Notes: generated by a model from the letters alone, not told the origin. A stretch of 64,000 nt of DNA from Terrimonas ginsenosidimutans (GCF_022012415.1 NZ_JAKLTR010000004.1:248001-312000); one strand, 5' to 3'; shown: positions 23,315 through 32,676, numbered from the stretch's first letter. Numbers and translations are program-made.

Positions 23315-25144
23315 TTACAGTTTGATCCTGTTATTCTGCCGCTCCACATCCGCCATCCGCTGAGAAGGATCGATCTCTGCCAATGCAAGATCGGCGAGTT
23401 TTCTGTCAGACTCGATGATGTATGTTTCGCTTGTCCATTTCCAAGCAGGATACACTGTGCGTTTGATGCTATCCTCGGCAGGTTTTGCCCCGTACATCAG
23501 ATCGAGGGGAATATAATGCACTTCAGATGTTCCGTCTTTGAACGTAAGCTGAAGATCTACCGGCATTGGCATCATTCCCACACGTTTCATCCTGATCTTT
23601 GTTTTTCCTTTATCCTCCCACAAACTATCGAATGCGTAATCGATCGTTTTGGTCGAGTTGACCCAATACTCTTTGTACCAGTCCAGTTCAATACCACTTT
23701 GTTTTTCCGAAAGGCGGATAAGATCAGATGCATTCGGATGCTTGAACCTCCATTGCCTGTAATATTCCAGCAGTATCTTGTCGCGCGTAGCTGCGCCAAC
23801 GATATAACCCAGTTGCTCCATGAACACGGCGCCTTTCTGGTAAGCTGCCGCTGAATAAGCACTGTTAGTATTGAAGTGGTCGGCGTGCGTGGTCAATGGT
23901 TCTTCCTTGCCCCCTTTTACCAGCGCAAAATAACCGCGGTAACTTCCTTCCTGTGCAAAGCCTGGCCTTGGAGCAAGAAAGGATTGGATACGGCTGGATG
24001 CATAGGTAGTGAAACCTTCATCCATCCATGCGTATAAAGATTCGTTGGTTCCCATCAGCCCCTGGTACCAGTTGTGCATCCACTCGTGCAGCCATGCGCC
24101 CGGGCTTGCCAGCAATGTTGCCATTGGATATTCCATACCACCATCGCCGCCATGAATGAAGGAATATTGTTTGTACGGATACGCACCGAATGTTTTCTCA
24201 ATAAATGGCAAAGCTCTCTGTGCATCGTCCAGGATCTTTTCCCATGCAGCTGTTTTCGAATCGCCCTGTTTGTAGAGAAGATGGAGATCCAGGTCATTCC
24301 TGATCTTTCTTCTTACGTGTACGAATTCCGGATCGGCGGCCCACATAAAGTCATGTACATTGGGCGCCAGGAATTTCCAGGTGATCTTATCCCCTGTCGG
24401 CGCCATGATGCGTGCTCCTTCTGCTTCATAGCCATGACCAACCTGGTTAGGGTTCTGCACGTAGCCGGTACCACCAAGAGTATAATTTTTATCGATAGTA
24501 ATGTTCACTTCATAATCGCCCCAGACTCCATAAAATTCCCGCGCGATATAGGGTGTAGGATGCCATCCATCATAGTCATACTCACAGAGCTTCGGATACC
24601 ACTGGCTCATTGAATAACGCACTTTGGTAGTGGGGTTATCCCGGCCGCTTCGGCGGATCTGCAAAGGTACCTGTCCTTCAAACTCCATATCAAACACCAC
24701 CTTTGCTTTTGGCAGGATGGGTTTGTCGAGTTTCACCTCAAGGATCGTCTCCAGCACTTCGTATTGCTGTGCCTTTCCATTCATTTTTAATGACAGGATC
24801 TTCTGATAGCCTATTTCATCAGGTTTCAGGTTAAGAATTCGGTCTTTTACACGATCATCCCAATCAGAGCCTCTGCCGGTAGCAATAGTTCCCTGCCTGC
24901 GGCTGCGGGTATCCATCATGCTTCCAGGCTGGAATGCGTTAAAATAAAGATGATAGAATACTCTAGTCAGCGTGTCAGGCGAGTTGTTCGTGTATTCAAG
25001 CTTTTGCTTGCCTTTGAATTGATTGGTCTGAACGTTCATGTCAACGTCCATCTGGTACTTTACCCGCTGCTGCCAGCGATCCGGCTGTGCAAATGCCATC
25101 GCCGCAATGGAAGTGTAAAAGAAAGTGAGAGCAATTTTTTTCAT
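23315..25144 (-). CDS. Secreted M1 family metallopeptidase
   Basis: 609 residues with a signal peptide (MKKIALTFFYTSIAAMAFAQ). The zinc site is HEWMH (353-357) with Glu376 eighteen residues later (MDEGFTTY), exactly the M1 spacing; GGMEYP (near 335) is the variant of the GAMEN exopeptidase motif. The N-terminal domain (residues 25-230) is the usual beta-rich region. Such enzymes remove N-terminal residues from peptides, here in the periplasm or outside. It is a single minus-strand gene, with the inverted-array element and hairpin downstream. Confidence 0.95.
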   Translation of the reverse strand: MKKIALTFFYTSIAAMAFAQPDRWQQRVKYQMDVDMNVQTNQFKGKQKLEYTNNSPDTLTRVFYHLYFNAFQPGSMMDTRSRRQGTIATGRGSDWDDRVKDRILNLKPDEIGYQKILSLKMNGKAQQYEVLETILEVKLDKPILPKAKVVFDMEFEGQVPLQIRRSGRDNPTTKVRYSMSQWYPKLCEYDYDGWHPTPYIAREFYGVWGDYEVNITIDKNYTLGGTGYVQNPNQVGHGYEAEGARIMAPTGDKITWKFLAPNVHDFMWAADPEFVHVRRKIRNDLDLHLLYKQGDSKTAAWEKILDDAQRALPFIEKTFGAYPYKQYSFIHGGDGGMEYPMATLLASPGAWLHEWMHNWYQGLMGTNESLYAWMDEGFTTYASSRIQSFLAPRPGFAQEGSYRGYFALVKGGKEEPLTTHADHFNTNSAYSAAAYQKGAVFMEQLGYIVGAATRDKILLEYYRQWRFKHPNASDLIRLSEKQSGIELDWYKEYWVNSTKTIDYAFDSLWEDKGKTKIRMKRVGMMPMPVDLQLTFKDGTSEVHYIPLDLMYGAKPAEDSIKRTVYPAWKWTSETYIIESDRKLADLALAEIDPSQRMADVERQNNRIKL

Positions 25145-25351
25145 GTACTAATCAGTTTATGAAATATGAGCTAAAGCGTTAAAATTCGTAATTGTCGGCT
25201 AGATTAAAAAGATTTTTATTCACCGGGGGTTTAGCCATCATTCTTCCCGAATTTACCCGGATCTAATTTAAAAGAATATCGCGATACCGGCAGAAAATGC
25301 TGCCCGTATCGCGATATAAATATTTCTTTACCGGTATGCCGGGAACCGTGT

Positions 25352-25798
25352 TTACAATGTGATCGACTCCCGAAGCAAGCGTCCTTTCGGGTTGAATATA
25401 AGGTACTTTTTCTCGACGCCACTTTTCTTTGCCTTCAGGCGGTACTGGGTAAGATCTCCGGGAAGATACATAACTGTCACACTCTCCACTTCACGATCCG
25501 CATACTTGCTTTTTTGAAAACCATCCTTTACTTCCTGCGGAAGATCTTCAAAAGTTGATGGTTTCAACGTCTCTTTCCAGATGCCTTTATTGGTATAAGA
25601 AGCCGTCATTGCTTCTCCCTTCAATTCGAAATGGACGTCAACACTTACCAGCTGACTTTTGAATTCGATATTGGAAGCTTCGCGATACTGGTTAGCAAAT
25701 GTTTCTTCAACAGCCTTCGGGATCTTTCCTATCTGTGAGAAAACGGGAAGGCTCGCGCAAAAAAGAATAACAACTCCAGTCAGTAGTAGCTTTTTCAT
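25352..25798 (-). CDS. Exported PepSY-like domain protein
   Basis: 148 residues with a signal peptide (MKKLLLTGVVILFCASLPVFS). The mature part has the PepSY-like (DUF2874 / PF11396) pattern: AVEETFANQYREASNIEF, VDVHFELKGEAMTASYTNKG, LPQEVKDGF and YRLKAKKSGVEKKYLIF. These small periplasmic proteins are common in Bacteroidota and are thought to bind or inhibit proteases or ligands; no activity is proven. It sits upstream of the M1 peptidase on the same strand, 207 bases apart, so a functional link is possible. Confidence 0.85.
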   Translation of the reverse strand: MKKLLLTGVVILFCASLPVFSQIGKIPKAVEETFANQYREASNIEFKSQLVSVDVHFELKGEAMTASYTNKGIWKETLKPSTFEDLPQEVKDGFQKSKYADREVESVTVMYLPGDLTQYRLKAKKSGVEKKYLIFNPKGRLLRESITL

Positions 25799-26001
25799 GA
25801 TAATAATCTGTTTGTGATGTAAAAACTTGTCCTTTCTAAATGTAAAAAAACTGTACCAGATACATGTACAGACATCAAATTTCGGGAGTATTAACGGTAA
25901 AGAAGGGATTTGAGGAGTGTTTTAACTTTACAACAACCTAAAATCGGATGATGAAGTCCTGGCCGAATACCTTGCCGCTATGACAAAGACGCTGCCGGGC
26001 C

Positions 26002-26667
26002 CTATTCCACACCCGCCAGTACGATCACGATCTCACCTTTCACTGTTTTCTCTTTGAAATAAGCCGCCAGTTCACTTAAGGTCCCGCGCTTATTTTCTTC
26101 AAACATTTTTGTCAGTTCACGGCTTACACTGCAAAGCCTGTCGGGACCAAAATAGGTTGCAAATTCTTCCAGCGTTTTCACCAGCCGCATAGGGGATTCG
26201 TAAAAGATCATCGTGCGCTCTTCTGTGACAAGTTGTTTGAGCAATGTCTGCCGCCCTTTTTTTATGGGAATGAATCCTTCAAACACAAAACGGTTGGAAG
26301 GTATGCCGCTGTTCACCAGCGCCGGCACAAAGGCTGTTGCGCCCGGAAGACATTCCACTTTAACACCGTTCTTTATACATTCCCGCACGAGCAGGAAAGC
26401 GGGATCAGAGATCCCCGGCGTACCGGCATCGGTTACCACGGCCATCTTCTTGCCTTCCAGCAGCTGGCTTACAAGATGCTGCAGTACTTTATGTTCATTA
26501 TGCTGATGATACGGCGAAAGAGGCCTGGTGATCTGGTAATGATTCAGAAGATGGGAAGTATTGCGGGTGTCCTCAGCCAGGATCAGGTCCACTTCTTTCA
26601 GTATCTCCAGCGCGCGGAGGGTAATATCTTTCAAATTACCGATCGGAGTGGGTACCAGATAAAGCAT
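26002..26667 (-). CDS. rsmI: 16S rRNA (cytidine-1402-2'-O)-methyltransferase RsmI
   Basis: 221 residues. MLYLVPTPIGNLKDITLRAL is the diagnostic N-terminus; AEDTRNTSHLLNHY, VTDAGTPGISDPAF, CLPGATAFVPAL and FYESPMRLVKTL follow in order, forming the tetrapyrrole-methylase-like SAM fold. RsmI methylates C1402 in the ribosomal P site. The family often runs to 270-280 residues; this copy is shorter because it lacks the C-terminal extension, as in many Bacteroidota. A GTAAAAATT inverted array separates it from purS. Confidence 0.96.
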   Translation of the reverse strand: MLYLVPTPIGNLKDITLRALEILKEVDLILAEDTRNTSHLLNHYQITRPLSPYHQHNEHKVLQHLVSQLLEGKKMAVVTDAGTPGISDPAFLLVRECIKNGVKVECLPGATAFVPALVNSGIPSNRFVFEGFIPIKKGRQTLLKQLVTEERTMIFYESPMRLVKTLEEFATYFGPDRLCSVSRELTKMFEENKRGTLSELAAYFKEKTVKGEIVIVLAGVE

Positions 26668-26676
26668 AAATCAGAA

Positions 26677-26765
26677 GTAGAAAGTAAAAATTCAAAAGTA
26701 ACCCCGCTTTTAACAGAAAGTATATAACAAATGTTAGGCGGGGGAATTTTTACTTTTGAATTGTA
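26677..26765. repeat. GTAAAAATTCAAAAG array with inverted partner
   Basis: AAGTAAAAATTCAAAAGTAA and CCCCGC (26688-26709) face GCGGGGGAATTTTTACTTTT (26737-26757), giving an inverted pair between rsmI and purS, both on the minus strand. Confidence 0.65.
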
Positions 26766-26770
26766 TTGTT

Positions 26771-27016
26771 CTAGTTAACAGTGATCTCAAAGTATTCCAT
26801 CACCTGGTTGGACAGCAGTTTTTTGCTGGCCTCTTCTGCGACGGCTTTTGCTTTTTCCGGAGAATCAGCGTTTACACGCAGGGTGATATTCTTTCCAACA
26901 CGCACATCTTCAACGCCACTCAGTCCCAGGTTTTCCAAACCACCCATTACGGCTTTACCCTGAGGATCCAACAACTCTTTAAGCGGCATTACTTTGATCT
27001 GCACTGTATATGTCAT
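26771..27016 (-). CDS. purS: Phosphoribosylformylglycinamidine synthase subunit PurS
   Basis: 81 residues. MTYTVQIKVMPLKELLDPQG, VEDVRVGKNITLRV and the terminal YFEITVN match PurS. It bridges PurL and PurQ for ammonia channelling in the fourth step of purine synthesis. The start overlaps the pssA stop by 4 bases (ATGA), so it is probably translated with that gene, although a TATCTTTG box within the pssA end at 27037-27044 may give a separate transcript. purL and purQ are not in the window. Confidence 0.95.
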   Translation of the reverse strand: MTYTVQIKVMPLKELLDPQGKAVMGGLENLGLSGVEDVRVGKNITLRVNADSPEKAKAVAEEASKKLLSNQVMEYFEITVN

Positions 27017-27777
27017 GATAATTTTTTTATGAACAGCAAAGATACAAGAACGTAAGAAATGAAAATAACCGGAGCTGCTAACCAGCCTAAAAAAATGATG
27101 CTGAGCACAGCGATCAGGAGTAAAATATAGCGGTGAATGTTATTCTGTATGCTAAAATCCTTGAATTTGAAGCTCATGATCGGCAAAGAACACACCATCA
27201 GGATGCTTAAACCAATGATGTGGGTGATGATAAACACCTTGCTTAACAGCAGATCCCGCACCCATTGCATGTCTGTCTGCCAGTAAAGAACCGGTAAAGA
27301 GGCGATCACGAGGCCAACGGCCGGCGTCGGAACGCCTTTGAAATTTTGCGACTGGGAGCTATCGAGGTTAAATTTTGCAAGGCGATAAGCAGCGGCGGCG
27401 GGCAAAATAAACGCCAGTGCCGGCCAGATGAACGGCGTATCCAATCCGTTCTCTCCCTGAGCAAAGCTCAGACGCAGCATCTGGTAGAGGATCATACCCG
27501 GAGCAACGCCAAAGCTGACCACATCTGCCAGGGAATCCAGTTGTTTACCCATGGCAGAATCCACCTTGAACAGGCGCGCCATAAAGCCGTCTAAAAAATC
27601 AACTGCCCCTGCCAGGGCAATAAACAGCGTGGCTATCCATACTTTTTCGGGGATATCAAGCAATTGCGTTCCATTAGCACCTTCAACAGCGACAAGCCCG
27701 TTTTGCAGAATAAATACGATGGCGATACAACCAAAGACGAGGTTAAGCAGTGTAAAAATGTTTGGAATTTGCTTCAT
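27013..27777 (-). CDS. pssA: CDP-diacylglycerol--serine O-phosphatidyltransferase
   Basis: 254 residues, about eight membrane helices. The CDP-alcohol phosphotransferase motif D-G-x2-A-R-x8-G-x3-D-x3-D is complete (DFLDGFMARLFKVDSAMGKQ, LDSLADVVSFG). The N-terminus (KQIPNIFTLLNLVFGCIAIV) is typical of the PssA type II enzymes. It makes phosphatidylserine, the precursor of phosphatidylethanolamine, at the inner membrane. It overlaps purS by 4 bases, an unusual pairing for a phospholipid enzyme. Confidence 0.94.
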   Translation of the reverse strand: MKQIPNIFTLLNLVFGCIAIVFILQNGLVAVEGANGTQLLDIPEKVWIATLFIALAGAVDFLDGFMARLFKVDSAMGKQLDSLADVVSFGVAPGMILYQMLRLSFAQGENGLDTPFIWPALAFILPAAAAYRLAKFNLDSSQSQNFKGVPTPAVGLVIASLPVLYWQTDMQWVRDLLLSKVFIITHIIGLSILMVCSLPIMSFKFKDFSIQNNIHRYILLLIAVLSIIFLGWLAAPVIFISYVLVSLLFIKKLS

Positions 27778-27891
27778 GTAATGAATGATATTGGTTTATT
27801 AAGCTCAGTCGCTCCTGGTTCAGCCGACTTCATGTTCAACAAGATAGGGATGTTTTTTTGTAAAGATAGCAGATTCAATATACTGTATTAA

Positions 27892-27914
27892 TGCCCGGAA
27901 TATTCTTCCGGGCC
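27892..27914. terminator. Hairpin GCCCGGAA/TTCCGGGC downstream of pepP
   Basis: Perfect 8-bp arms, 5-base loop, about 145 bases after the pepP stop on the minus strand. It has no clear T run, so it may be a structural element more than a terminator. Confidence 0.5.
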
Positions 27915-28053
27915 AGCGTCAGGTTCCCGGAGATCAATGCCGATCAGGCGCTGGTACAAAGATCATTTCGTTTTAGCCCGATCAGATCATCGCCTCTGCG
28001 CTGATCTGCCTTGATCCGTGGGGATCATGTACCCGACCAGTACCAGCTATTAC

Positions 28054-29343
28054 CTACCGTTTCATACCCGCTTCGATCTCTTCTACGGTGATCGGAATAT
28101 TTTTCATGAGGTCTTTGTTGCCCCCCTTCGTGATCCAAACATTGTTCTCTATCCGGATGCCCATCTGCTCTTCCTCGATATAGATCCCCGGTTCGATCGT
28201 CAGCACCATGCCCGGTTTCAGCGGTTCTACGCGTGGGCCGAGATCATGCACATCAATACCCAGGTGATGAGAAATGCCATGATACAAATACTTACGGAAA
28301 GATTTATTCTCCGCATCATCATTCTTGAGATCAGCTTTTGTCAGCAGTCCGATCTTCACGAATTGTTTTGAAGCCTCTTCGCCCACTTTCTCCGTGTATT
28401 GCACCAGTGAGATGCCGGGTTTCAACAGGCTTTTCGCGTAATTATGCAGATGCAAACAGGCGTTGTACACTTCCTTCTGCCGTTTTGTAAACTTCCCGTT
28501 TACAGGAATAGTGCGGGTAAGGTCAGCATTGTAACCTCCGTACTGGGCTCCAAAATCCATCAGGATCAGTTCTCCATCGCGGCATTCCTGGTTATTGGAC
28601 ACATAGTGAAGGATCCTCGCCCTGTCGCCACTCGCAATGATCGAACCATATGCCTCACCCGTTGCACGCTGACTGAGGAATGAATGCATGATCTCCGCCT
28701 CTATTTCGTATTCCATCACTCCGGGACGTACAAACTGCATCACCCTTCGGAAGGTCTTATCCGTAATATCGATCGCCTCCTGTATCACTTCCACTTCCAG
28801 GGGTGTTTTGATGCCCCTCAGTTCCCTCATGATCTTTGCTGCACGTTCGAAACGGTGAAGCGGAAAACGCTCCCGCATCTCGTCGACAAAACGATAATCC
28901 CTGGTGCGCAGCAAAACAGATTTCCGGTCATTCTCATTTGTATCAAGATAGATGGCATCAGCCTGGTGGACCCATGTTTGCAGCACAGACTCGAGGGTAT
29001 CCAGCCAGATGACCATACCCGCACCGCTGATATTTTTACCTTCGGCCGCCCGCAAACGCTTCCCATCCCATTTCTCTTTTATTTCGTTCGGACGAACGAG
29101 CACCAGCACTTCCCTGTATTTCGGATCGGGATTATCCGGGTAGAGGATCATCATAGTATCCTCCTGCGTGATACCGGTGAGCCAGTAGAGATCACTATTC
29201 TGCTTGAATTTATAAGTAGCGTCGCCATTTGTTGGCGTTTCATCATTGCTTACAAAGATCGCAATGGAATTCGGAGACATTTGGCTTACAAACCGTTTCC
29301 TGTTCTGAATAAATATATCCTGCTTTAAAGGAAGATGTTTCAT
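28054..29343 (-). CDS. pepP: Xaa-Pro aminopeptidase (aminopeptidase P family)
   Basis: Start at ATG 29341-29343 (MKHLPLKQDIFIQNRKRFVS), since a TATCTTTG box lies 8 bases upstream of it; the longest frame adds 19 improbable residues. 429 residues: an N-terminal creatinase-like domain (to about 165) and a C-terminal pita-bread domain with metal ligands in LILMDFGAQYGGYNADLTRT (two Asp), GISHHLGIDVHDLG (His), LTIEPGIYIEE (Glu) and GIRIENN (Glu). It removes N-terminal residues before proline using two Mn2+. It is cytosolic; no signal peptide. Confidence 0.95.
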   Translation of the reverse strand: MKHLPLKQDIFIQNRKRFVSQMSPNSIAIFVSNDETPTNGDATYKFKQNSDLYWLTGITQEDTMMILYPDNPDPKYREVLVLVRPNEIKEKWDGKRLRAAEGKNISGAGMVIWLDTLESVLQTWVHQADAIYLDTNENDRKSVLLRTRDYRFVDEMRERFPLHRFERAAKIMRELRGIKTPLEVEVIQEAIDITDKTFRRVMQFVRPGVMEYEIEAEIMHSFLSQRATGEAYGSIIASGDRARILHYVSNNQECRDGELILMDFGAQYGGYNADLTRTIPVNGKFTKRQKEVYNACLHLHNYAKSLLKPGISLVQYTEKVGEEASKQFVKIGLLTKADLKNDDAENKSFRKYLYHGISHHLGIDVHDLGPRVEPLKPGMVLTIEPGIYIEEEQMGIRIENNVWITKGGNKDLMKNIPITVEEIEAGMKR

Positions 29344-29513
29344 ATGTGTTCCAAAGATAAGCGCTCCCTCCCTACTCAAAAACCACCCCGATCTTCTCAC
29401 GTAACATTCTGGCCGGTTTACCCCTGTTTTTCCCCGCTTTCACTTCTTTTTCCCTCTCCGCTAAGAAATGATCACCTTCCAATTGCAATCGGTCTTTTTT
29501 GATTTGTAACGAA

Positions 29514-29527
29514 TGAAAACGTTTTCA
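29514..29527. promoter_or_regulatory. TGAAAACGTTTTCA palindrome, LacI-type operator candidate
   Basis: Perfect 14-bp palindrome with a central CG, the shape of LacI/CcpA-family operators. It lies 65 bases before the pckA -7 box, so it could link pckA expression to sugar supply. The regulator is not in the window. Confidence 0.5.
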
Positions 29528-29592
29528 ATTAGAAGAAATCAATTATAAACGGCTTTTTCTGACAATTTTCCATTGTGTACTACTAACACCTG

Positions 29593-29625
29593 TTTGTATT
29601 TACCGTTTTTTTGAGCGTATTTTTG
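29593..29625 (+). promoter_or_regulatory. pckA promoter, TTTG-N21-TATTTTTG
   Basis: TTTG at 29593-29596 and TATTTTTG at 29618-29625 with a 21-base spacer match the Bacteroidota primary sigma consensus; the ATG is 27 bases downstream. Confidence 0.65.
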
Positions 29626-29651
29626 TCCTCTAACTAAACTCGATTGCCTAT

Positions 29652-31256
29652 ATGTCTATTTCAGTAACGACTGCTTTGCCAAAAGATCTTTCGCGAATGG
29701 GCCTGAAGCACACAGACCGCATTCATTATCAATCCACCCCAGAGGATTTGGTGCAGCATACACTTCGCATCGGAGAGGGCGTGTTGAATGACACTGGTGC
29801 CCTGGTCATCAAAACCGGTGAGTTTACCGGTCGCGCTCCCAAGGATAAGTTTATTGTGAAAGATGCGATCACTGCCAATTCCGTACACTGGAATGAATTC
29901 AATCAGCCTATTGAAACACGCTATTTCGATATCATACACAAAAAGATCCTTGACTACCTGAACGAACGCAACGAATTATGGGTTCGTGATTGCCAGGCCT
30001 GCGCGGATCCACGCTACCGGATGAATATCCGCGTGGTGAATGAGAAACCATGGAACAATCTTTTCGCCTATAACATGTTCCTGCGACCTGAAGAAGAACA
30101 ACTGGAAGAGTTCTCTCCTGAATGGACCATTCTGTCTGCCCCCGGCTTAAAACTGGATCCGCACGAATGTGGTGTCCGTCAGCAAAATGCAGCGATCGTT
30201 TCCTTTGCGCACCGCATGATCCTGATCGCCGGAACAGGGTATACAGGAGAAACCAAGAAAGGGATCTTCACCGTGCTCAATTACATTTTGCCGCACGATA
30301 ACAATGTGCTGAGCATGCATTGCAGCGCCAATATCGGTGACGATGGAGATACAGCCGTTTTCTTTGGTCTTAGCGGAACGGGGAAAACGACTCTCAGCGC
30401 GGACCCGGCACGTAAGCTGATCGGTGATGACGAACACGGATGGACAAATGACGGGATCTTTAATTTCGAAGGCGGGTGTTATGCAAAAACCATCAACCTT
30501 ACGGAAGAAAAAGAACCCGAGATCTACCACGCTATCCGCCCCGGCGCATTAGTGGAAAATGTTCGCTTCTTTCCCGGAACTGAACGGATCAACTTTGACG
30601 ATGCCGGCATCACAGAAAATACACGTGTCTCTTATCCGCTCGATTTCATCAGTAACTCACAGGAACCATCTGTCGGCGGATTGCCAAAGAACATTTTCTT
30701 CCTGACATGTGATGCCTTTGGAGTGTTGCCTCCAATCTCCAAACTTAGTCCTGGCCAGGCAATGTACCAGTTCATCTCCGGCTATACCGCCAAGGTTGCA
30801 GGCACTGAAGCCGGCGTGACGGAACCGAAACCAACATTCAGCGCTTGTTTTGGTGCCCCGTTCCTCCCGCTTCACCCCGGCAGGTATGCCGAAATGCTCG
30901 GCAGGAAAATGGAAGAGCATAAGGTGAATGTGTGGATGGTAAATACCGGGTGGACAGGTGGCGCCTATGGTGTCGGGAATCGTATGAAACTTTCTTACAC
31001 CCGTGCGATGATCACAGCCGCACTGGAAGGAAAACTCGACAATGCGGAATTCAGTGAACATCCTGTATTTGGCGTTGCCATTCCCGCAAATTGCCCGGGC
31101 GTTCCTTCAGAAATACTGGATCCACGCAGCACATGGGAAGATCAAGTTGCCTATGACGATAAGGCGCATTACCTGGCGAGCCTGTTCATTAAGAATTTTG
31201 AAAAATATAAGGACGGAGTATCCGCAGAGGTTCTGGCTTCAGCCCCAAAACCATAA
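29652..31256 (+). CDS. pckA: Phosphoenolpyruvate carboxykinase (ATP)
   Basis: 534 residues. Converts oxaloacetate and ATP to phosphoenolpyruvate and CO2, the main anaplerotic or gluconeogenic step in this phylum. The P-loop GLSGTGKTTLSADP (239-252) is followed by IGDDEHGWTNDG (kinase-2, metal Asp), FNFEGGCYAKTINLTEE and the oxaloacetate-binding FTGRAPKDKF near residue 58. The ATP-type family length of 530-540 fits. The gene has its own promoter, an upstream palindrome and a strong terminator, so it is a stand-alone unit. Confidence 0.98.
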   Translation: MSISVTTALPKDLSRMGLKHTDRIHYQSTPEDLVQHTLRIGEGVLNDTGALVIKTGEFTGRAPKDKFIVKDAITANSVHWNEFNQPIETRYFDIIHKKILDYLNERNELWVRDCQACADPRYRMNIRVVNEKPWNNLFAYNMFLRPEEEQLEEFSPEWTILSAPGLKLDPHECGVRQQNAAIVSFAHRMILIAGTGYTGETKKGIFTVLNYILPHDNNVLSMHCSANIGDDGDTAVFFGLSGTGKTTLSADPARKLIGDDEHGWTNDGIFNFEGGCYAKTINLTEEKEPEIYHAIRPGALVENVRFFPGTERINFDDAGITENTRVSYPLDFISNSQEPSVGGLPKNIFFLTCDAFGVLPPISKLSPGQAMYQFISGYTAKVAGTEAGVTEPKPTFSACFGAPFLPLHPGRYAEMLGRKMEEHKVNVWMVNTGWTGGAYGVGNRMKLSYTRAMITAALEGKLDNAEFSEHPVFGVAIPANCPGVPSEILDPRSTWEDQVAYDDKAHYLASLFIKNFEKYKDGVSAEVLASAPKP

Positions 31257-31281
31257 AGATCCTGCGATTGCTTGCTGTAGC

Positions 31282-31320
31282 ATCCCCTGCGCGTTTCGTT
31301 CGTGCGGGGGATATTTTTTT
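31282..31320 (+). terminator. pckA terminator
   Basis: ATCCCCTGCGCG pairs with CGTGCGGGGGAT, followed directly by ATTTTTTT; 25 bases after the stop codon. Confidence 0.92.
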
Positions 31321-31533
31321 GCTGACCGGCTTCCCGGGATGCAGCTTACCCAGGCTGTCGCCGTTGTCCCTTCACTGCTTACCATGGGTTTGATAAGCCC
31401 TGCCTGTCAGGAAAATATTGCCGGATCCAAGGGGCGTTAAACAACACCAGATCGACTTCATTCAGGTCACAGCAAGCAATCCGGGCAACGTTTTGCTTGC
31501 TGAAGCTGTCACGACTATCACTTAAAATTTTTT

Positions 31534-31956
31534 ATGAAAACTTATCTGCTTATGTTTTTCCTTATAGCCGGCATCTTAAATGCCGGCTGTAACAAGAATA
31601 ATTGTGATTGTGCTCCTCCTCCGCCGCCGTTGGCGAATACTGCATGGAAAATGGTCAATTATAGTGGTGGCCTTGCAGGAGTGAATGTTGATCTTCCCCC
31701 CGGTCAGCAACATACGCTGTCATTTGCATTCTATGAATTCACTGCAACAACAAAGCCTTCCGGGCAACAAACAAGCGGCAGATTTTCCTTCGAAGCTTCT
31801 CTTCCCGGGTACCAGGATGCCTTAGTGATCAAATTCGACAAGCCTGTTCTCACTTTTGGCACCGGCAATATGATCGTCTTGAAAAACCGCAATGACAGCC
31901 TAGTACTGGCTCACAACGTGACAGACGGGCTCACCTATACCTTTACCAGGCTTTGA
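31534..31956 (+). CDS. Small lipoprotein with META-like / heat-shock HslJ-like appearance
   Basis: 140 residues. Lipoprotein signal with lipobox NAGC (Cys19), then a Cys/Pro linker (NNCDCAPPPPP) and a beta-rich domain (LANTAWKMVNYSGGLAGVNV ... GRFSFEASLPGYQDALV). The opening L-x-N-T-x-W-K pattern resembles META/HslJ-like small lipoproteins, but the call is weak. Anchored in a membrane facing the periplasm or surface. No operon partner. Confidence 0.7.
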   Translation: MKTYLLMFFLIAGILNAGCNKNNCDCAPPPPPLANTAWKMVNYSGGLAGVNVDLPPGQQHTLSFAFYEFTATTKPSGQQTSGRFSFEASLPGYQDALVIKFDKPVLTFGTGNMIVLKNRNDSLVLAHNVTDGLTYTFTRL

Positions 31957-32059
31957 TCCCGGGAATTTTATGCATCCCTATCAGCCCTGCTTTTAACCTT
32001 AAGTAAATTTTAGCTAAACCCACTCATCATTTCCTTCCCTGTATCCGTTAACAGGTACA

Positions 32060-32590
32060 ATGAAATATGCGTTAATTCTTTTTATCTCGCTGCTACCCGT
32101 ATTGGTCCACGCGCAACAGCCGGATGATCTTGTGCACTGGAACAAGCGTCATCAGCTTTCCTGGAGTGATTACCAGGGAAAACCGGAAGCCAATGCCACT
32201 GCCGCTGCTTCCACGGCAACATATCTTAGCGTTGAATATTCCTTCAAGGATGGTAAACTGGGTTATATCATTACCTGCAGTTTCTCGAGATCAAAATCCT
32301 GGGGTCTGCATAAGAACGACTATATCCTTGCACATGAGCAGGGCCATTTCGATATCGCTGAGATCTTCGCCAGAAAACTCCATCAACGATTGAAAGAATA
32401 CCAGTTCGATAAAAAAACTTACCAGACCGATCTCAGGGACATTTACGAAAATACGATGGATGATAAAGAGGAAATGCAGAACAAATACGACCGGGAAACC
32501 AATCACTCCATCAACAGGGAAAAACAAGCGGAATGGCTGCAGAGGATCGGCAGCGAACTGGAAAAATTGAGCGGATTTGCAAACTATTAG
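32060..32590 (+). CDS. Exported DUF922-type putative zinc protease
   Basis: 176 residues with a signal peptide (MKYALILFISLLPVLVHAQQ). WNKRHQLSWSDYQGKP and LAHEQGHFDIAEIFARKLHQ are the DUF922 signature; HEQGH is a short zinc-binding HExxH with a downstream Glu (DIAE). These proteins are annotated as secreted Zn-dependent proteases, unproven. The final third is a charged helix (ENTMDDKEEMQNKYDRE). A perfect 18-bp inverted repeat of the GTTTAAAG class separates it from the convergent kinase gene. Confidence 0.87.
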   Translation: MKYALILFISLLPVLVHAQQPDDLVHWNKRHQLSWSDYQGKPEANATAAASTATYLSVEYSFKDGKLGYIITCSFSRSKSWGLHKNDYILAHEQGHFDIAEIFARKLHQRLKEYQFDKKTYQTDLRDIYENTMDDKEEMQNKYDRETNHSINREKQAEWLQRIGSELEKLSGFANY

Positions 32591-32616
32591 GGAGAGCAGT
32601 TTAGAAGTTATCTGCT

Positions 32617-32676
32617 CAAAAGTTTAAAGGTTAGAAAACAAAAAATACTTCTTGCATCCTAACCTTTAAACTTTTG
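32617..32676. repeat. Perfect 18-bp inverted repeat of GTTTAAAG class between convergent genes
   Basis: CAAAAGTTTAAAGGTTAG (32617-32634) is the exact reverse complement of 32659-32676, separated by 24 bases. It lies between convergent genes and could end both transcripts. Confidence 0.9.

Larger units (their letters stand above)
29344..29651. other. Divergent promoter region of pepP and pckA
   Basis: This gap holds the pepP -7 box at 29352-29359 (minus strand), the TGAAAACGTTTTCA palindrome and the pckA promoter. No gene lies in it. Confidence 0.6.
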
